Shown: positions 8,281-17,685, numbered from the stretch's first letter. The stretch: 64,000 bases of DNA from Sphingomonas sp. PAMC 26621 (GCF_000251145.1 NZ_AIDW01000006.1:153501-217500), one strand, 5' to 3'. Notes: generated from the letters alone by a model not told the origin. Program-made: numbers and translations.

Positions 8281-8932
8281 AATGTTTCGGTGCCATGATT
8301 CCCTCCATCCGTTCGGACAGCAGCGGGCGGAAACTGGGGCGGCTCTTGAACCCGCGATACCATTTCGCGGTCTGTTCGTGATTCTTCCAGTCGATCCCGC
8401 CGAGATAGTCCGCGACCGAAATCTGCGCCGCCGCAGCCAGATCCGCAAGGCTCATCGTCGCACCCGCCATCCAATTGTGATGATCGAGCAGGTAATCGGT
8501 ATAGTCGAGATGTCGTACCGCCGCCTTCATCGCGTCGCGAAGCCGCTTCGAATCGGGTGGTTCCTTGGTCACGAGCCGCTTCTCCATCCGCTCGTGGAGC
8601 AACGGCGCGACGATATCGGCGAAGAACTGCGTATCGAACCACGCGACGAGCCGGCGGATCTCCGCGCGACTGGTCGCGGTGCCGTTTATCATCGCGCTCT
8701 TCTCGACCGTTTCCTCGAGATATTCGCAGATCGCCATGGAATCCATCAGCAGGATCCCCCGCGACTGGTCCGCCAGCACTGGCACCTGGCCCGCCGGGTT
8801 CATGTCGAGGAATTCGTCGCGGCGTTCCCACGGGCTTTCGCGGACGAGTTCATAGCCGATGCCCTTTTCGCCGAGCAGCAGGCGGACCTTGCGCGAGAAC
8901 GGGCAGAGCGGGAATTGATAGAGTTGCCACAT
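8261..8932 (-). CDS. Glutathione S-transferase family protein
   Basis: A 223-residue cytoplasmic protein. The N-terminal thioredoxin-like half begins WQLYQFPLCPFSRKVRLLLG with a Cys-Pro-Phe-Ser site like that of beta/omega-type GSTs, followed by NPAGQVPVLAD (the cis-Pro loop) and DSMAICEYLEE, which contacts the glutathione gamma-glutamyl group. The C-terminal helical half contains the N-capping motif (MSLADLAAAAQISVADYLG). Start ATG 8932 begins directly at the fold. The substrate is unknown. It overlaps the tRNA-binding gene downstream. Confidence 0.88.
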   Translation of the reverse strand: MWQLYQFPLCPFSRKVRLLLGEKGIGYELVRESPWERRDEFLDMNPAGQVPVLADQSRGILLMDSMAICEYLEETVEKSAMINGTATSRAEIRRLVAWFDTQFFADIVAPLLHERMEKRLVTKEPPDSKRLRDAMKAAVRHLDYTDYLLDHHNWMAGATMSLADLAAAAQISVADYLGGIDWKNHEQTAKWYRGFKSRPSFRPLLSERMEGIMAPKHYDDVDF

Positions 8933-9107
8933 ATCCTGCGTGGTAGAAGCAGTGCGGCGCAGGGGGAAGATGGCGCGCGGGATTAATCGGTCGGGCGCAA
9001 TGGCATTTGCGACAGTGGCCATATCGGGGCGGGCGACGGTCGGAGCGAGATGACGCCGCGCCAGACCCGCATCCCAGGCATTTCCCCTGAGGCCCTCTCT
9101 GTATCCT

Positions 9108-9205
9108 CCCCGGCGAAGGCCGGGGCCCAGGAGCGGAACGAAGGGGGAGGGGCGCTGCGCCACGGTACTTCGGCCATTCCAACTGGGCCCCGGCCTTCGC
9201 CGGGG
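9108..9205. repeat. 98-bp palindromic repeat element, copy 1
   Basis: Two arms of 23 bp, 9108-9130 and 9183-9205, are perfect inverted copies (core CCCCGGCGAAGGCCGGGG), separated by 52 bp. A second element of identical total length and arm spacing lies at 9807-9904, on the other side of the small gene at 9256-9693. The loop sequences share ACGGTAC at nearly the same offset. This looks like a REP/MITE-type mobile or structural repeat rather than a simple terminator. The rest of the 8933-9255 gap shows no gene. Confidence 0.8.
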
Positions 9206-9255
9206 ACGCATCTTTCCCAGCGCCGCGAGACCGCCAAGCGGCAAAAACTAGGGAT

Positions 9256-9693
9256 TTAGCGCGCCGCGTCCAACCCCAGACCGCTGCTCCCGAGGACCGC
9301 GCGAAGCCGGTTGGCGGTGCGCTGGAGTTCGGCGGTCATGCTGGCGATGTCCTTGGCGGCCTGTCCGGTCGCCGCGATCGCACCCTTCGCACCCTTATTG
9401 AGATGGTCCGCATAGTGCGGGTCCTGCCGGCCGATCACGTCGCCGAGCGTGTCTTCCTGGCGGATGCCCGCGTCCGGCCCCGCCAGTTTCGCAACCGGCC
9501 CCACGCGGGTCTGGAGCAAGGCGCCCGCATATTGGTCGACGACCGCGGCGAGCCCTTCCTGCACCAGCGGGTTGGACAGTAACGCGCCGACCTGCGCCGC
9601 GTCGATCGACGGCGCGGGGCGCGGGGCGGGTTCGCGCGCAAGCGCCGGGGTGGCGGCGGTCAGGGCGAACAAACCGAGGAGATACAGGCGCAT
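9256..9693 (-). CDS. Small exported protein of unknown function
   Basis: A 145-residue protein from ATG 9693. Residues 1-20 are a clear signal peptide (RLYLLGLFALTAATPALA). The mature part is helical: an amphipathic region (SIDAAQVGALLSNPLVQEGL), a segment with DTLGDVIGRQDPHYADHLNK, then an Ala-rich tail. No known domain is recognised; by composition it could be a periplasmic protein. It stands alone between GST and gltB and is bracketed by the two 98-bp palindromic repeats. Confidence 0.65.
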   Translation of the reverse strand: MRLYLLGLFALTAATPALAREPAPRPAPSIDAAQVGALLSNPLVQEGLAAVVDQYAGALLQTRVGPVAKLAGPDAGIRQEDTLGDVIGRQDPHYADHLNKGAKGAIAATGQAAKDIASMTAELQRTANRLRAVLGSSGLGLDAAR

Positions 9694-9806
9694 GGCGTAC
9701 CTTTTGGGATGCGGTGAAGGCGCACGTATAGCAGCTTTCGCGGCGTGCGTCGATTGGCGAAGCCGTATGGGGTCAGCTTCGGGCACGCGCTCACCGCAAT
9801 CATCCC

Positions 9807-9904
9807 CCCCTGCGAAGGCCGGGGTCCAAGAGCGACGGCCGATGTAACATCGCTTATCGCGACGGTACGACCGTGCCACCTTTGGGCCCCGGCCTTCGCC
9901 GGGG
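9807..9904. repeat. 98-bp palindromic repeat element, copy 2
   Basis: Arms 9807-9829 and 9882-9904 pair over 23 bp with two mismatches (9811 and 9825) around a 52-bp loop. Length and geometry equal those of the copy at 9108-9205, and the arms share the same CCGGCCTTCGCCGGGG core. It lies between the small exported gene and the end of gltB, so read-through transcripts from either side would contain a long hairpin. Confidence 0.75.
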
Positions 9905-9985
9905 AGGGCGTCCAAAAAGCCGCTGCTAGACACCTTTGCGCAGTGCGTCCGGTGCGCTTTGCTGCCGAGGCGGTGCGGCCCTGCG

Positions 9986-12900
9986 CTACTCCGCCGCTAC
10001 CTGTTCCACCCGGTCGTCGATCGGATGGCTCAGCCGCGTCAGCATTTCCTTGGGCACGACCTGCCAGAAGCGATCCACCACGCGGCCCCAGTCGTCGAGC
10101 AACGCGCCCGACCATTTGCTGTCGGTCGCGGCATGATGCGCGCGGACCATCCCGAGCAGGACCGCTTCCCAATGGAGCGACGAGAGCCGGTTCCACGTGA
10201 TGCTGTCCGGGTTGGCGCGCCGCGCGAAGCTGCCGTCGGCATCGTAGATGAACGCCATACCGCCGGTCATCCCCGCGCCGAAATTGGCGCCGACCGGACC
10301 GAGCACGACAGCGGTCCCGCCGGTCATATATTCGCAGCCATTTGCGCCACAGCCTTCGACCACCACGTTCGCGCCAGAGTTGCGCACCGCGAACCGCTCG
10401 CCCGCCTGGCCCGCGGCATAGAGGCTGCCCGAGGTCGCGCCGTACAGCACGGTATTGCCGATAATCGTATTGTCCTGGCTGACCAGCGGCGAACTCACCA
10501 CCGGGCGCACCGCGATGATCCCTCCGGACAGCCCCTTGCCGACATAGTCATTGGCATCGCCGAACACCTCGAGCGTGATCCCCTTGCAGAGGAACGCGCC
10601 GAGGCTTTGCCCCGCCGAGCCACGCAGCCGGACATGGACGTGTCCGTCCGCGAGAGCCGACATGCCGAAGGTGCGCGTGATCTCGCTCGACAGCCGCGTG
10701 CCGACCGCGCGGTGCGTGTTGCGGACCGAATAGGTCAGCTGCATCTTCTCGCGCCGGCTGAACACCGCGCCCGCATCCTTGATGATCTGCGCGTCCAGAC
10801 TGTCAGGCACTTCGTTGCGCCGCGTTGTCAGGCTGAAGCGGCGCTGGTCGTCCGGCGCGTCGACTTTGGCGAGGATCGGGTTGAGATCGAGATCGTCGAG
10901 ATGTTCCGCGCCCCGGCTGACCTGCCGCAGCAATTCGGTCCGGCCGATCACTTCGTCCAAGCTACGGAAGCCGAGCCGCGCGAGAATGTCGCGGACTTCC
11001 TCGGCGATGAAGGTCATCAGGTTGATCACCTTCTCCGGCGTGCCGGTGAACTTGTCGCGCAGCTTCTGGTCCTGCGTGCAGACGCCGACGGGGCAGGTGT
11101 TCGAATGGCACTGGCGCACCATGATGCACCCCATCGCGACCAGCGACAGCGTCCCGATCCCGAACTCTTCCGCGCCGAGGATCGCCGCAATCACGATATC
11201 GCGCCCGGTCTTGAGCCCGCCATCGGTCCGCAGCTTGATCCGCCCGCGCAGGCCGTTGAGCGTCAGCGTCTGGTTGACCTCGGACAGCCCCATTTCCCAC
11301 GGCGTCCCGGCATATTTGATGCTGGTCTGCGGGGACGCGCCGGTGCCGCCGACATGGCCTGCGATCAGGATGACGTCGGCATGCGCCTTCGCCACGCCCG
11401 CCGCGACCGTGCCGATCCCGGCGGACGAGACGAGCTTGACGCACACCCGCGCGGTCGGGTTGATCTGCTTGCAGTCGTAGATCAGCTGCGCGAGATCCTC
11501 GATCGAATAGATGTCGTGATGTGGCGGCGGCGAGATGAGCGTCACCCCCGGCGTCGCATGGCGCAGCTTGGCGATGAACTCGGTCACCTTGAAACCGGGC
11601 AGCTGCCCGCCTTCGCCGGGCTTGGCACCCTGCGCGACCTTGATCTCGATCTCCTCGCAGGCGTTGAGATATTCCGCGGTCACGCCGAAGCGCCCGCTGG
11701 CGATCTGCTTGACGCCCGAATTGGCGTTGTCGCCATTGGCACGCGGGGAAAAGCGTTCGGTATCCTCGCCGCCTTCGCCCGACACGGCCTTCGCGCCGAT
11801 CCGGTTCATCGCGATCGCGAGCGTCTCATGCGCTTCCGGGCTGAGCGCGCCGAGCGACATGCCCGGCGTCACGAAGCGTTTGCGGATCTCGGTGATCGCC
11901 TCGACTTGGTCGACCGGGATGCCTTCGTCGGGATATTTGAACTGGAGCAAGTCGCGCAGATAGACCGGGGGCAGCGCCTCAACCCCGCGCGCGAATTGCA
12001 GATAGGTCGAATAGCTGTCGGTCGCGACCGAGTTCTGCAGCAGGTGCATCAGCTGCGCCGAGTAAGCGTGCGTCTCGCCGGTGTGGCGCTGGCGATAGAA
12101 GCCGCCGATCGGGAGCGTGGCGACGCCCTCGTCGAACGCCTTGTCGTGGCGAAGCTGCGCATTGAGGTGGAGCGAGGCATAGCCCTCGCCCGAGATCTTC
12201 GCGGGCATCCCCGGGAACAGGTCGTTGACGAGCGCACGGCTGAGCCCGACCGCCTCGAAGTTGTAGCCGCCGCGATAGCTTGAGATCACCGCGATCCCCA
12301 TCTTCGACATGATCTTGAGCAGCCCTTCGTCCACCGCGGTGCGATGCCGGGCCAGACATTCGGCGAGGGTCAGCGCGCCGAACAGCCCGCGCGCCTGCCG
12401 GTCCGCGATCGACGCTTCGGCCAGATAGGCGTGGACGGTGGTCGCGCCGACGCCAATCAGCACCGCATAATAATGCGTGTCGAGGCATTCGGCAGTCTGG
12501 ATGTTGATGCTGGCGTAGGAGCGCAGCCCCATGCGGACGAGGTGCGTATGCACCGCCGCCGCCGCGAGGACGCCCGCGATGCCAATCCGGTCCGCGCCGA
12601 TCCCCATGTCGGTGAGGAACAGTTCGCTCTTGCCCTGGCGCACTGCCGTAACGGCTTCCGCGCGGATGCGCGCGATGGCTGCACGGAGCGTTTCGGGCCC
12701 GCCGCCTGCTTCGAAGGTGCAGTCGATCTCTGCCGCCTGCGCGCCGAAATGCGCCTTGAGCTGCGCCCAGCTGGTGCCATCGAGCACCGGCGATTGCAGC
12801 ACCAGCACGCCGTCTCGCCGATCCTCGGTGTCGAGGATGTTGGCGAGATTGCCGAAGCGCGTCTTGAGCGACATCACGTGGCGTTCGCGCAACGGGTCGA

Positions 12901-14506
12901 TCGGCGGGTTGGTGACCTGGCTGAAATTCTGCCGGAAGAACTGGCTGATCAGGCGCGGCTTGTCCGAGATGACCGCGAGCGGCGTATCGTCGCCCATCGA
13001 GCCGATCGCTTCCTTCGCGCCCTCGACCATCGGCGACAGGATCAGCTCCATGTCCTCGAGCGTCTGCCCGGCCGCGACCTGACGGCGCGTGAGGTCGGCG
13101 CGCTCGAAGTGCGTGATCGCGTCCTCTGCGGGCTGCGGCAGCGCCTCGATGCGCTTGAACGCGCCGATCATCGCGGCGTAATCCGCCTCGCCCGCGATCT
13201 GGTCCTTGATCGCGCGGTCATGGTACAGCACGCCCTCGTCGAGATCGATCGCGAGCATCTGGCCCGGCCCGAGCCGGCCCTTCTCGATGATCGTCGATTC
13301 GGGGACGACGACCATCCCGCTTTCCGACCCGACGATGACGATTCCGTCGACCGTGCGGACATAGCGCAGCGGACGCAGCGCGTTGCGGTCCATCCCCGCG
13401 ACCGCCCAGCGGCCATCGGTCATCGCGAGCGCGGCGGGACCGTCCCACGGCTCCATCACGGAGGCGAGATACTGGTACATGGAAAGGTGATCGGCGGGCA
13501 TGTCGATCGAGTCCGCCATCGCCTCGGGCACCAGCATCAGCTTGGCGGTCGGCGCGTCTCTCCCTGAGCGGCAGATCGCCTCGAACACCGCGTCGAGTGC
13601 TGCGGTGTCGGATGCGCCCGCCGGGATCACCGGCTTGATGTCCTCCGACTGATCGCCGAACGACAGGCTCGCCATCTTGATCTCGTGGCTGAGCATCCAG
13701 TTCTTGTTGCCGCGGATCGTGTTGATTTCGCCATTGTGCGCGAGGCAGCGGAACGGCTGCGCCAGCCACCATTGCGGGAAGGTGTTGGTCGAATAGCGCT
13801 GATGGAAGATCGCGACGCGGCTCTCGAACCGCGGGTCGCGCAGATCGGGGTAGAAAACCGACAGCGATTCCGCGAGGAACAGGCCCTTGTAGATGATCGA
13901 CCGGCACGACAGCGAGCAGACGTAGAAGCCCTGGATCTGCGCCGCGATCACGCGCTTCTCGATCCGGCGACGAACGAGGTAGAGGTTCTTCTCGAACTCG
14001 GCGGCGGTCTGGTCGTCGGGCAGGGGGCCCGCGATCATGATCTGCTCGATCTCGGGGCGAGTCGCCTGCGCCTTCTGGCCGATCACCGACACGTCGACCG
14101 GCACCTGGCGCCAGCCGTAGATCGTATAGCCTTCCTCGATGATCGCGCTTTCGACGATCGTGCGGCACGCCTCCTGCGCGCCGAGATCGGTGCGCGGCAG
14201 GAAGATCATGCCGACCGCAAGGCGATTGGGCATCTGGCGATGGCCCGAGGCGGCGACCGCATCGTCGAAGAACTTGAGCGGCAGGTCGATGTGGAGGCCA
14301 GCGCCATCGCCGGTCTTGCCATCGGCATCGACCGCACCGCGGTGCCATACGGCCTTCAGCGCATCGATCGCGGATTGCACGACGCGGCGCGATGGCGTTC
14401 CATCGGTCGCGGCGACGAGACCGACGCCGCAGGCGTCGCCCTCGAATTCGGGGCGATACATGCCGTGTTCGGCGAGGCGGAGGCGTTCGGAGTCCATGTT
14501 GGTCAT
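9986..14506 (-). CDS. gltB: Glutamate synthase (NADPH) large subunit
   Basis: A 1506-residue protein that makes glutamate from 2-oxoglutarate and glutamine-derived ammonia. The N-terminal class II glutaminase domain has its nucleophile at Cys26 in GDACGVGLVA, exposed after propeptide removal. The central and FMN-binding synthase domains follow, with the 3Fe-4S cluster motif in CIMVRQCHSNTCPVGVC, then the C-terminal beta-helix (GXXG) domain. Start ATG 14506 overlaps the upstream HEPN stop as ATGA. Partner gltD is upstream in the same operon but separated from gltB by two toxin-antitoxin-like genes, so the small and large subunits are no longer adjacent. Confidence 0.97.
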   Translation of the reverse strand: MTNMDSERLRLAEHGMYRPEFEGDACGVGLVAATDGTPSRRVVQSAIDALKAVWHRGAVDADGKTGDGAGLHIDLPLKFFDDAVAASGHRQMPNRLAVGMIFLPRTDLGAQEACRTIVESAIIEEGYTIYGWRQVPVDVSVIGQKAQATRPEIEQIMIAGPLPDDQTAAEFEKNLYLVRRRIEKRVIAAQIQGFYVCSLSCRSIIYKGLFLAESLSVFYPDLRDPRFESRVAIFHQRYSTNTFPQWWLAQPFRCLAHNGEINTIRGNKNWMLSHEIKMASLSFGDQSEDIKPVIPAGASDTAALDAVFEAICRSGRDAPTAKLMLVPEAMADSIDMPADHLSMYQYLASVMEPWDGPAALAMTDGRWAVAGMDRNALRPLRYVRTVDGIVIVGSESGMVVVPESTIIEKGRLGPGQMLAIDLDEGVLYHDRAIKDQIAGEADYAAMIGAFKRIEALPQPAEDAITHFERADLTRRQVAAGQTLEDMELILSPMVEGAKEAIGSMGDDTPLAVISDKPRLISQFFRQNFSQVTNPPIDPLRERHVMSLKTRFGNLANILDTEDRRDGVLVLQSPVLDGTSWAQLKAHFGAQAAEIDCTFEAGGGPETLRAAIARIRAEAVTAVRQGKSELFLTDMGIGADRIGIAGVLAAAAVHTHLVRMGLRSYASINIQTAECLDTHYYAVLIGVGATTVHAYLAEASIADRQARGLFGALTLAECLARHRTAVDEGLLKIMSKMGIAVISSYRGGYNFEAVGLSRALVNDLFPGMPAKISGEGYASLHLNAQLRHDKAFDEGVATLPIGGFYRQRHTGETHAYSAQLMHLLQNSVATDSYSTYLQFARGVEALPPVYLRDLLQFKYPDEGIPVDQVEAITEIRKRFVTPGMSLGALSPEAHETLAIAMNRIGAKAVSGEGGEDTERFSPRANGDNANSGVKQIASGRFGVTAEYLNACEEIEIKVAQGAKPGEGGQLPGFKVTEFIAKLRHATPGVTLISPPPHHDIYSIEDLAQLIYDCKQINPTARVCVKLVSSAGIGTVAAGVAKAHADVILIAGHVGGTGASPQTSIKYAGTPWEMGLSEVNQTLTLNGLRGRIKLRTDGGLKTGRDIVIAAILGAEEFGIGTLSLVAMGCIMVRQCHSNTCPVGVCTQDQKLRDKFTGTPEKVINLMTFIAEEVRDILARLGFRSLDEVIGRTELLRQVSRGAEHLDDLDLNPILAKVDAPDDQRRFSLTTRRNEVPDSLDAQIIKDAGAVFSRREKMQLTYSVRNTHRAVGTRLSSEITRTFGMSALADGHVHVRLRGSAGQSLGAFLCKGITLEVFGDANDYVGKGLSGGIIAVRPVVSSPLVSQDNTIIGNTVLYGATSGSLYAAGQAGERFAVRNSGANVVVEGCGANGCEYMTGGTAVVLGPVGANFGAGMTGGMAFIYDADGSFARRANPDSITWNRLSSLHWEAVLLGMVRAHHAATDSKWSGALLDDWGRVVDRFWQVVPKEMLTRLSHPIDDRVEQVAAE

Positions 14507-14985
14507 GCCAATAGTCTCTCTTGTTCGACGAAGCGCTCGATAGCCGCCCACGTCTCGATCAGGGTTTCCCGCGCATCCCACGCTGCATTCACTTGGTCGG
14601 CGCGCTTTTGCGGGTTGAGGGGATATTCGTGCGCTAGGGCATTGCGGGTGCGTACCGCATCCGCCCAGATTGTCTCGTTTGGCAGTATCCCCAAAGCATA
14701 GGCGCGGCGGGTTACATCCACTGAAGTCAGGCGTTCGATCTTGCCATGCTCCATGATCTTCGAGATCGCTTTCAACGTGCGATGCAGCGCATCCTCGAAC
14801 TGTTCGTAGCGCTTCAGATACCCCAGCACGTAGCTATCTTCCTCGAACGGAAGCTCGTCGATGCGTGCTGCCGTCATCGGCACCAGCGGTTCAACCAATG
14901 CGACGGTTCTGACGAATCCCGTATGAAGCCGACCGCATGTCGCAAGATAGTCCGTAAGCAGGGCGCGTTCGCCGTCTCGCGTCAC
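14503..14985 (-). CDS. HEPN-domain HepT-like ribonuclease toxin
   Basis: A 160-residue, mostly helical protein from GTG 14985. Its C-terminal half carries RTRNALAHEYP, an exact R-x4-H-x-Y motif, the catalytic and AMPylated signature of HepT-type HEPN RNases; the preceding helices (YLKRYEQFEDALHRTLKAIS) suit the HEPN four-helix bundle. It follows a minimal nucleotidyltransferase with a GTGA overlap. In known MntA/HepT pairs the transferase adds AMP to the motif tyrosine and silences the RNase. Odd point: the pair sits inside the gltD-gltB operon, and the toxin stop overlaps the gltB start. The N-terminal 60 residues are an extension I cannot assign. Confidence 0.78.
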   Translation of the reverse strand: MTRDGERALLTDYLATCGRLHTGFVRTVALVEPLVPMTAARIDELPFEEDSYVLGYLKRYEQFEDALHRTLKAISKIMEHGKIERLTSVDVTRRAYALGILPNETIWADAVRTRNALAHEYPLNPQKRADQVNAAWDARETLIETWAAIERFVEQERLLA

Positions 14986-15278
14986 AGCACCACTCCGTCG
15001 CGGTAGGCAATCTGCTCGATCGGGGTGGGTGTCGCTCCGCGTTTGGTCGCAATCAAATCGACGCGCTGGGCATCTATCCGGGCAAACAGCCGTTCCAGAA
15101 ACACATCTTTGGCACGCCAAACATCGACCTCGTCCTGCGTTTCGACATGGAGGTCGATATCACCGCCACACCGCGTGTCGATAGTACGGCTACCATACAA
15201 GCGCACCACGGCGTCCGGGCCGAATGTCAGCCGGGTCGCGGCCTTGATGGCCGAAACTTCTTTGTCGGTCAGCCTCAT
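14982..15278 (-). CDS. MntA-like minimal nucleotidyltransferase (antitoxin)
   Basis: A 98-residue polymerase-beta-type nucleotidyltransferase from ATG 15278. The catalytic core is present: LYGSRTIDTRCGGDIDLHVE gives the G-S ... D-x-D signature, and a third acidic residue follows in AQRVDLIATKRG. Small proteins of this kind (MNT) pair with HEPN toxins and act as antitoxins by AMPylating or binding them. The start overlaps the gltD stop as ATGA and the stop overlaps the HEPN start as GTGA, so all four genes are translationally linked. The spacing between GS and DxD is nine residues, one shorter than the commonest form. Confidence 0.8.
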   Translation of the reverse strand: MRLTDKEVSAIKAATRLTFGPDAVVRLYGSRTIDTRCGGDIDLHVETQDEVDVWRAKDVFLERLFARIDAQRVDLIATKRGATPTPIEQIAYRDGVVL

Positions 15279-16717
15279 GCCGCCTTCCTCGCCGCGCTCG
15301 CTTTCGCCTTGAGGAACTTGTGCATGCTCGCCGCAACATCGCGTCCGTCGCGGATCGCCCACACCACCAGCGACGCGCCGCGCACGATGTCGCCCGCCGC
15401 GAAGACGCCGTCGAGCGAGGTCATCAGCGTCTTGTTGTCGACCAGCACCGTGCCCCAGCGGGTCACGCCAAGCTCGGGCGCATCGAACAGCCGTGGCAGA
15501 TCCTCGGCGTCGAAGCCGAGCGCCTTGATGACGAGATCGGCCTGCAGATCGAACCCGCCCTCGGGATCGATCTCGGGCGCGCGCCGGCCGCTCGCATCGG
15601 GTGCGCCGAGCCGCATCGCGCTCGCCTTGACGCCAGACACGCGATCTTCGCCGACGAAGCTCTCGGGCGCCGAGAGCCAGACGAACTCGACGCCTTCTTC
15701 CTCGGCATTGTTCACTTCGCGCTGCGACCCCGGCATGTTGGCGCGGTCGCGGCGGTAGAGACACTTCACCGAGGCAGCATCCTGGCGGATCGCGGTGCGC
15801 ACGCAGTCCATCGCGGTATCGCCGCCGCCGATCACGACGACATGCTTGCCCGCCGCGTTGAGGCTGCCATCGTCATAAGCGGGGACGGCATCGCCGAAAT
15901 TCTTGCGGTTCGAGGCGGTCAGGAAGGCGAGTGCATCGACCACGCCGTCACGCTCGACGCCGGGGGCCTTGATCGCGCGCGCCTTGTACACGCCGGTCGC
16001 GATCAGCAGCGCGTCATGGCGCTGGCGGAGCTCGTCGAGCGTCGCGTCGCGACCGACCTCGAAGCTCTCGTGGAAGACGATCCCGCCCGCCTTAAGCCGC
16101 TCGACCCGGCGCGTGACGACGGGCTTCTCGAGCTTGAACCCGGGGATGCCGTAGGTCAGCAACCCGCCCGCGCGGTCGTAGCGATCATAGACGTGGACGT
16201 CATAGCCGTTGCCACGAAGATATTCCGCTGCGGACAGGCCAGCAGGTCCGGCACCGATCACGCCGACCGACTGGCCGCGCGCGGGGCCAACGACGAGCGG
16301 CTCGACCCAGCCCTCTTCCCAGGCGGTATCGGTGATGAACTTCTCGACCGCGCCGATCGTCACCGCGCCATGCCCGGAGAATTCGATAACGCAATTGCCC
16401 TCGCACAGCCGGTCCTGCGGGCAGATCCGGCCGCAGATCTCGGGCATGGTCGAGGTGGCGTTGCTCAGCTCATAGGCTTCGCGCAGCCGCCCTTCGGCGG
16501 TCAGACGGAGCCAGTCGGGGATGTGATTGTGCAGCGGGCAGTGCACCGAGCAATAGGGCACGCCGCATTGCGAGCACCGCCCCGCCTGTTCCTCGGCATC
16601 GGGGACCGCATAGCGATCCGCGATCTCCTGAAAGTCCTCGGCCCGCAACTCGGGCTCGCGCTTGGCCGGGTAGGCCTGCTCGCGATCGACAAACTTGAGC
16701 AGCAAAGAGTCCGCCAT
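15275..16717 (-). CDS. gltD: Glutamate synthase (NADPH) small subunit
   Basis: A 480-residue flavoprotein that passes NADPH electrons to GltB. Start ATG 16717 follows AAAGGATGGG. The N-terminal iron-sulfur region has CSQCGVPYCSVHCPLHN and ICGRICPQDRLCEGNC. The FAD fold begins at GVIGAGPAGLSAAEYLRG and the NADPH fold at HVVVIGGGDTAMDCVRTA, ending with the FAD motif GVFAAGDIVRGASLVVWAI. It is the first gene of the operon gltD-mntA-hepT-gltB; gltD normally adjoins gltB directly. The 159-base gap upstream holds the likely operon promoter. Confidence 0.97.
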   Translation of the reverse strand: MADSLLLKFVDREQAYPAKREPELRAEDFQEIADRYAVPDAEEQAGRCSQCGVPYCSVHCPLHNHIPDWLRLTAEGRLREAYELSNATSTMPEICGRICPQDRLCEGNCVIEFSGHGAVTIGAVEKFITDTAWEEGWVEPLVVGPARGQSVGVIGAGPAGLSAAEYLRGNGYDVHVYDRYDRAGGLLTYGIPGFKLEKPVVTRRVERLKAGGIVFHESFEVGRDATLDELRQRHDALLIATGVYKARAIKAPGVERDGVVDALAFLTASNRKNFGDAVPAYDDGSLNAAGKHVVVIGGGDTAMDCVRTAIRQDAASVKCLYRRDRANMPGSQREVNNAEEEGVEFVWLSAPESFVGEDRVSGVKASAMRLGAPDASGRRAPEIDPEGGFDLQADLVIKALGFDAEDLPRLFDAPELGVTRWGTVLVDNKTLMTSLDGVFAAGDIVRGASLVVWAIRDGRDVAASMHKFLKAKASAARKAA

Positions 16718-16876
16718 GCACCCATCCTTTCGAGAATGCGGCGCATATCGCACTATTATGTCGCTGTCACCTTGAATCCGCAACATAGGTCAGCATACGT
16801 AACCTAAATATTGTTCAGCAAGGTGCTCGGCAGGAGATTCTGTTGGGAACAACTGCTCGAAAGAACCGATACGGCC

Positions 16877-17685
16877 CTAAAGCGTGGAAAGCCATGCCAG
16901 GGCTACGGCACCTGCGATGATCCGGTACACCGCGAAGGGCACGAAACCGTACCGTGTCACGACCCCGATGAACCATTTTACCACCAACAGGGCGACCACG
17001 AACGCCACGGCAAATCCCAGCGCGATCGCGCCAAGCCCAATCCCTTGCCCGCTCATCAACTCATGTCGGTTCTTGACGAGTTCGAGCGTCGTCGCGCCCA
17101 GCATCGTGGGGATCGCGAGAAAGAAGCTGAACTCCGCCGCCGTCCGCCGCTCGACACCGAGCGCGAGCGCGCCAAGAATAGTCGCGCCCGACCGGCTGAC
17201 GCCGGGGACCATCGCCAGGCACTGCAGGAAGCCGATCCCGATGACCTTGGCAAGGGAATGTCTGCGACTCCGACGATATCGCTCTTGGGGGCAAGCCGCT
17301 CGACCGCGATGATCGCAAACCCGCCGACGATCAACGCGATTGCCACCACCTCGGCATTGCCGAGCAACGCCTCGATCTGCTTGTGGATCGCAAGGCCGAT
17401 CACGGCGGCCGGGACGAAGGCCACGAGCACGTTGCGGACGAACAGCAGCGACTTGGGTTCGCGCTTCATCACCCCCATGCCGACCGCCCAGAACGTCCGC
17501 CAGTAGAGCGCCACGATCGCGAGGATCGCGCCCAACTGAATGATCACGTTGAAGGCACCCCAGCGCGCTGCATCATAGCCGAGCAGCTTGGTCGCGAGGA
17601 TCAAATGGCCGGTCGAGGAGACGGGCAGGAACTCGGTGACCCCCTCGACGATGCCGAGGAGGATGATGCTGATGATTTCGTTCAC
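16877..17685 (-). pseudogene. uppP: Undecaprenyl-diphosphate phosphatase UppP, frameshifted
   Basis: From ATG 17685 the first frame gives GIVEGVTEFLPVSSTGHLIL, the UppP substrate motif, and several membrane helices up to VGVADIPLP. The remaining half, [20 protein letters not shown] with the second active-site motif [10 protein letters not shown] and four more helices, is in another frame and ends at TAG 16877-16879. One base added near 17247-17252 (CC to CCC) restores a normal protein of about 269 residues. UppP recycles undecaprenyl phosphate for peptidoglycan synthesis at the inner membrane. Perfect conservation on both sides of the break makes recent mutation or sequencing error most likely. 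Confidence 0.9.

Noticed and set aside
9108..9904. The two palindromic repeats as a CRISPR array
   Set aside because: They are 600 bases apart with a gene between them, have inverted arms and no spacer series.
9959..12283. Long open frame on the plus strand opposite gltB (774 codons)
   Set aside because: Rich in Arg, Ala, Asp and His with no domain; it mirrors the codon bias of gltB in GC-rich DNA, and gltB is certain on the other strand.
15320..16807. Plus-strand 495-codon frame opposite gltD, and similar long frames opposite ctpA, the halogenases and the TonB receptor (3472-4953, 55308-56897, 57065-58843)
   Set aside because: All are antisense shadows of well-identified genes; none shows a motif, signal peptide or membrane pattern of its own.
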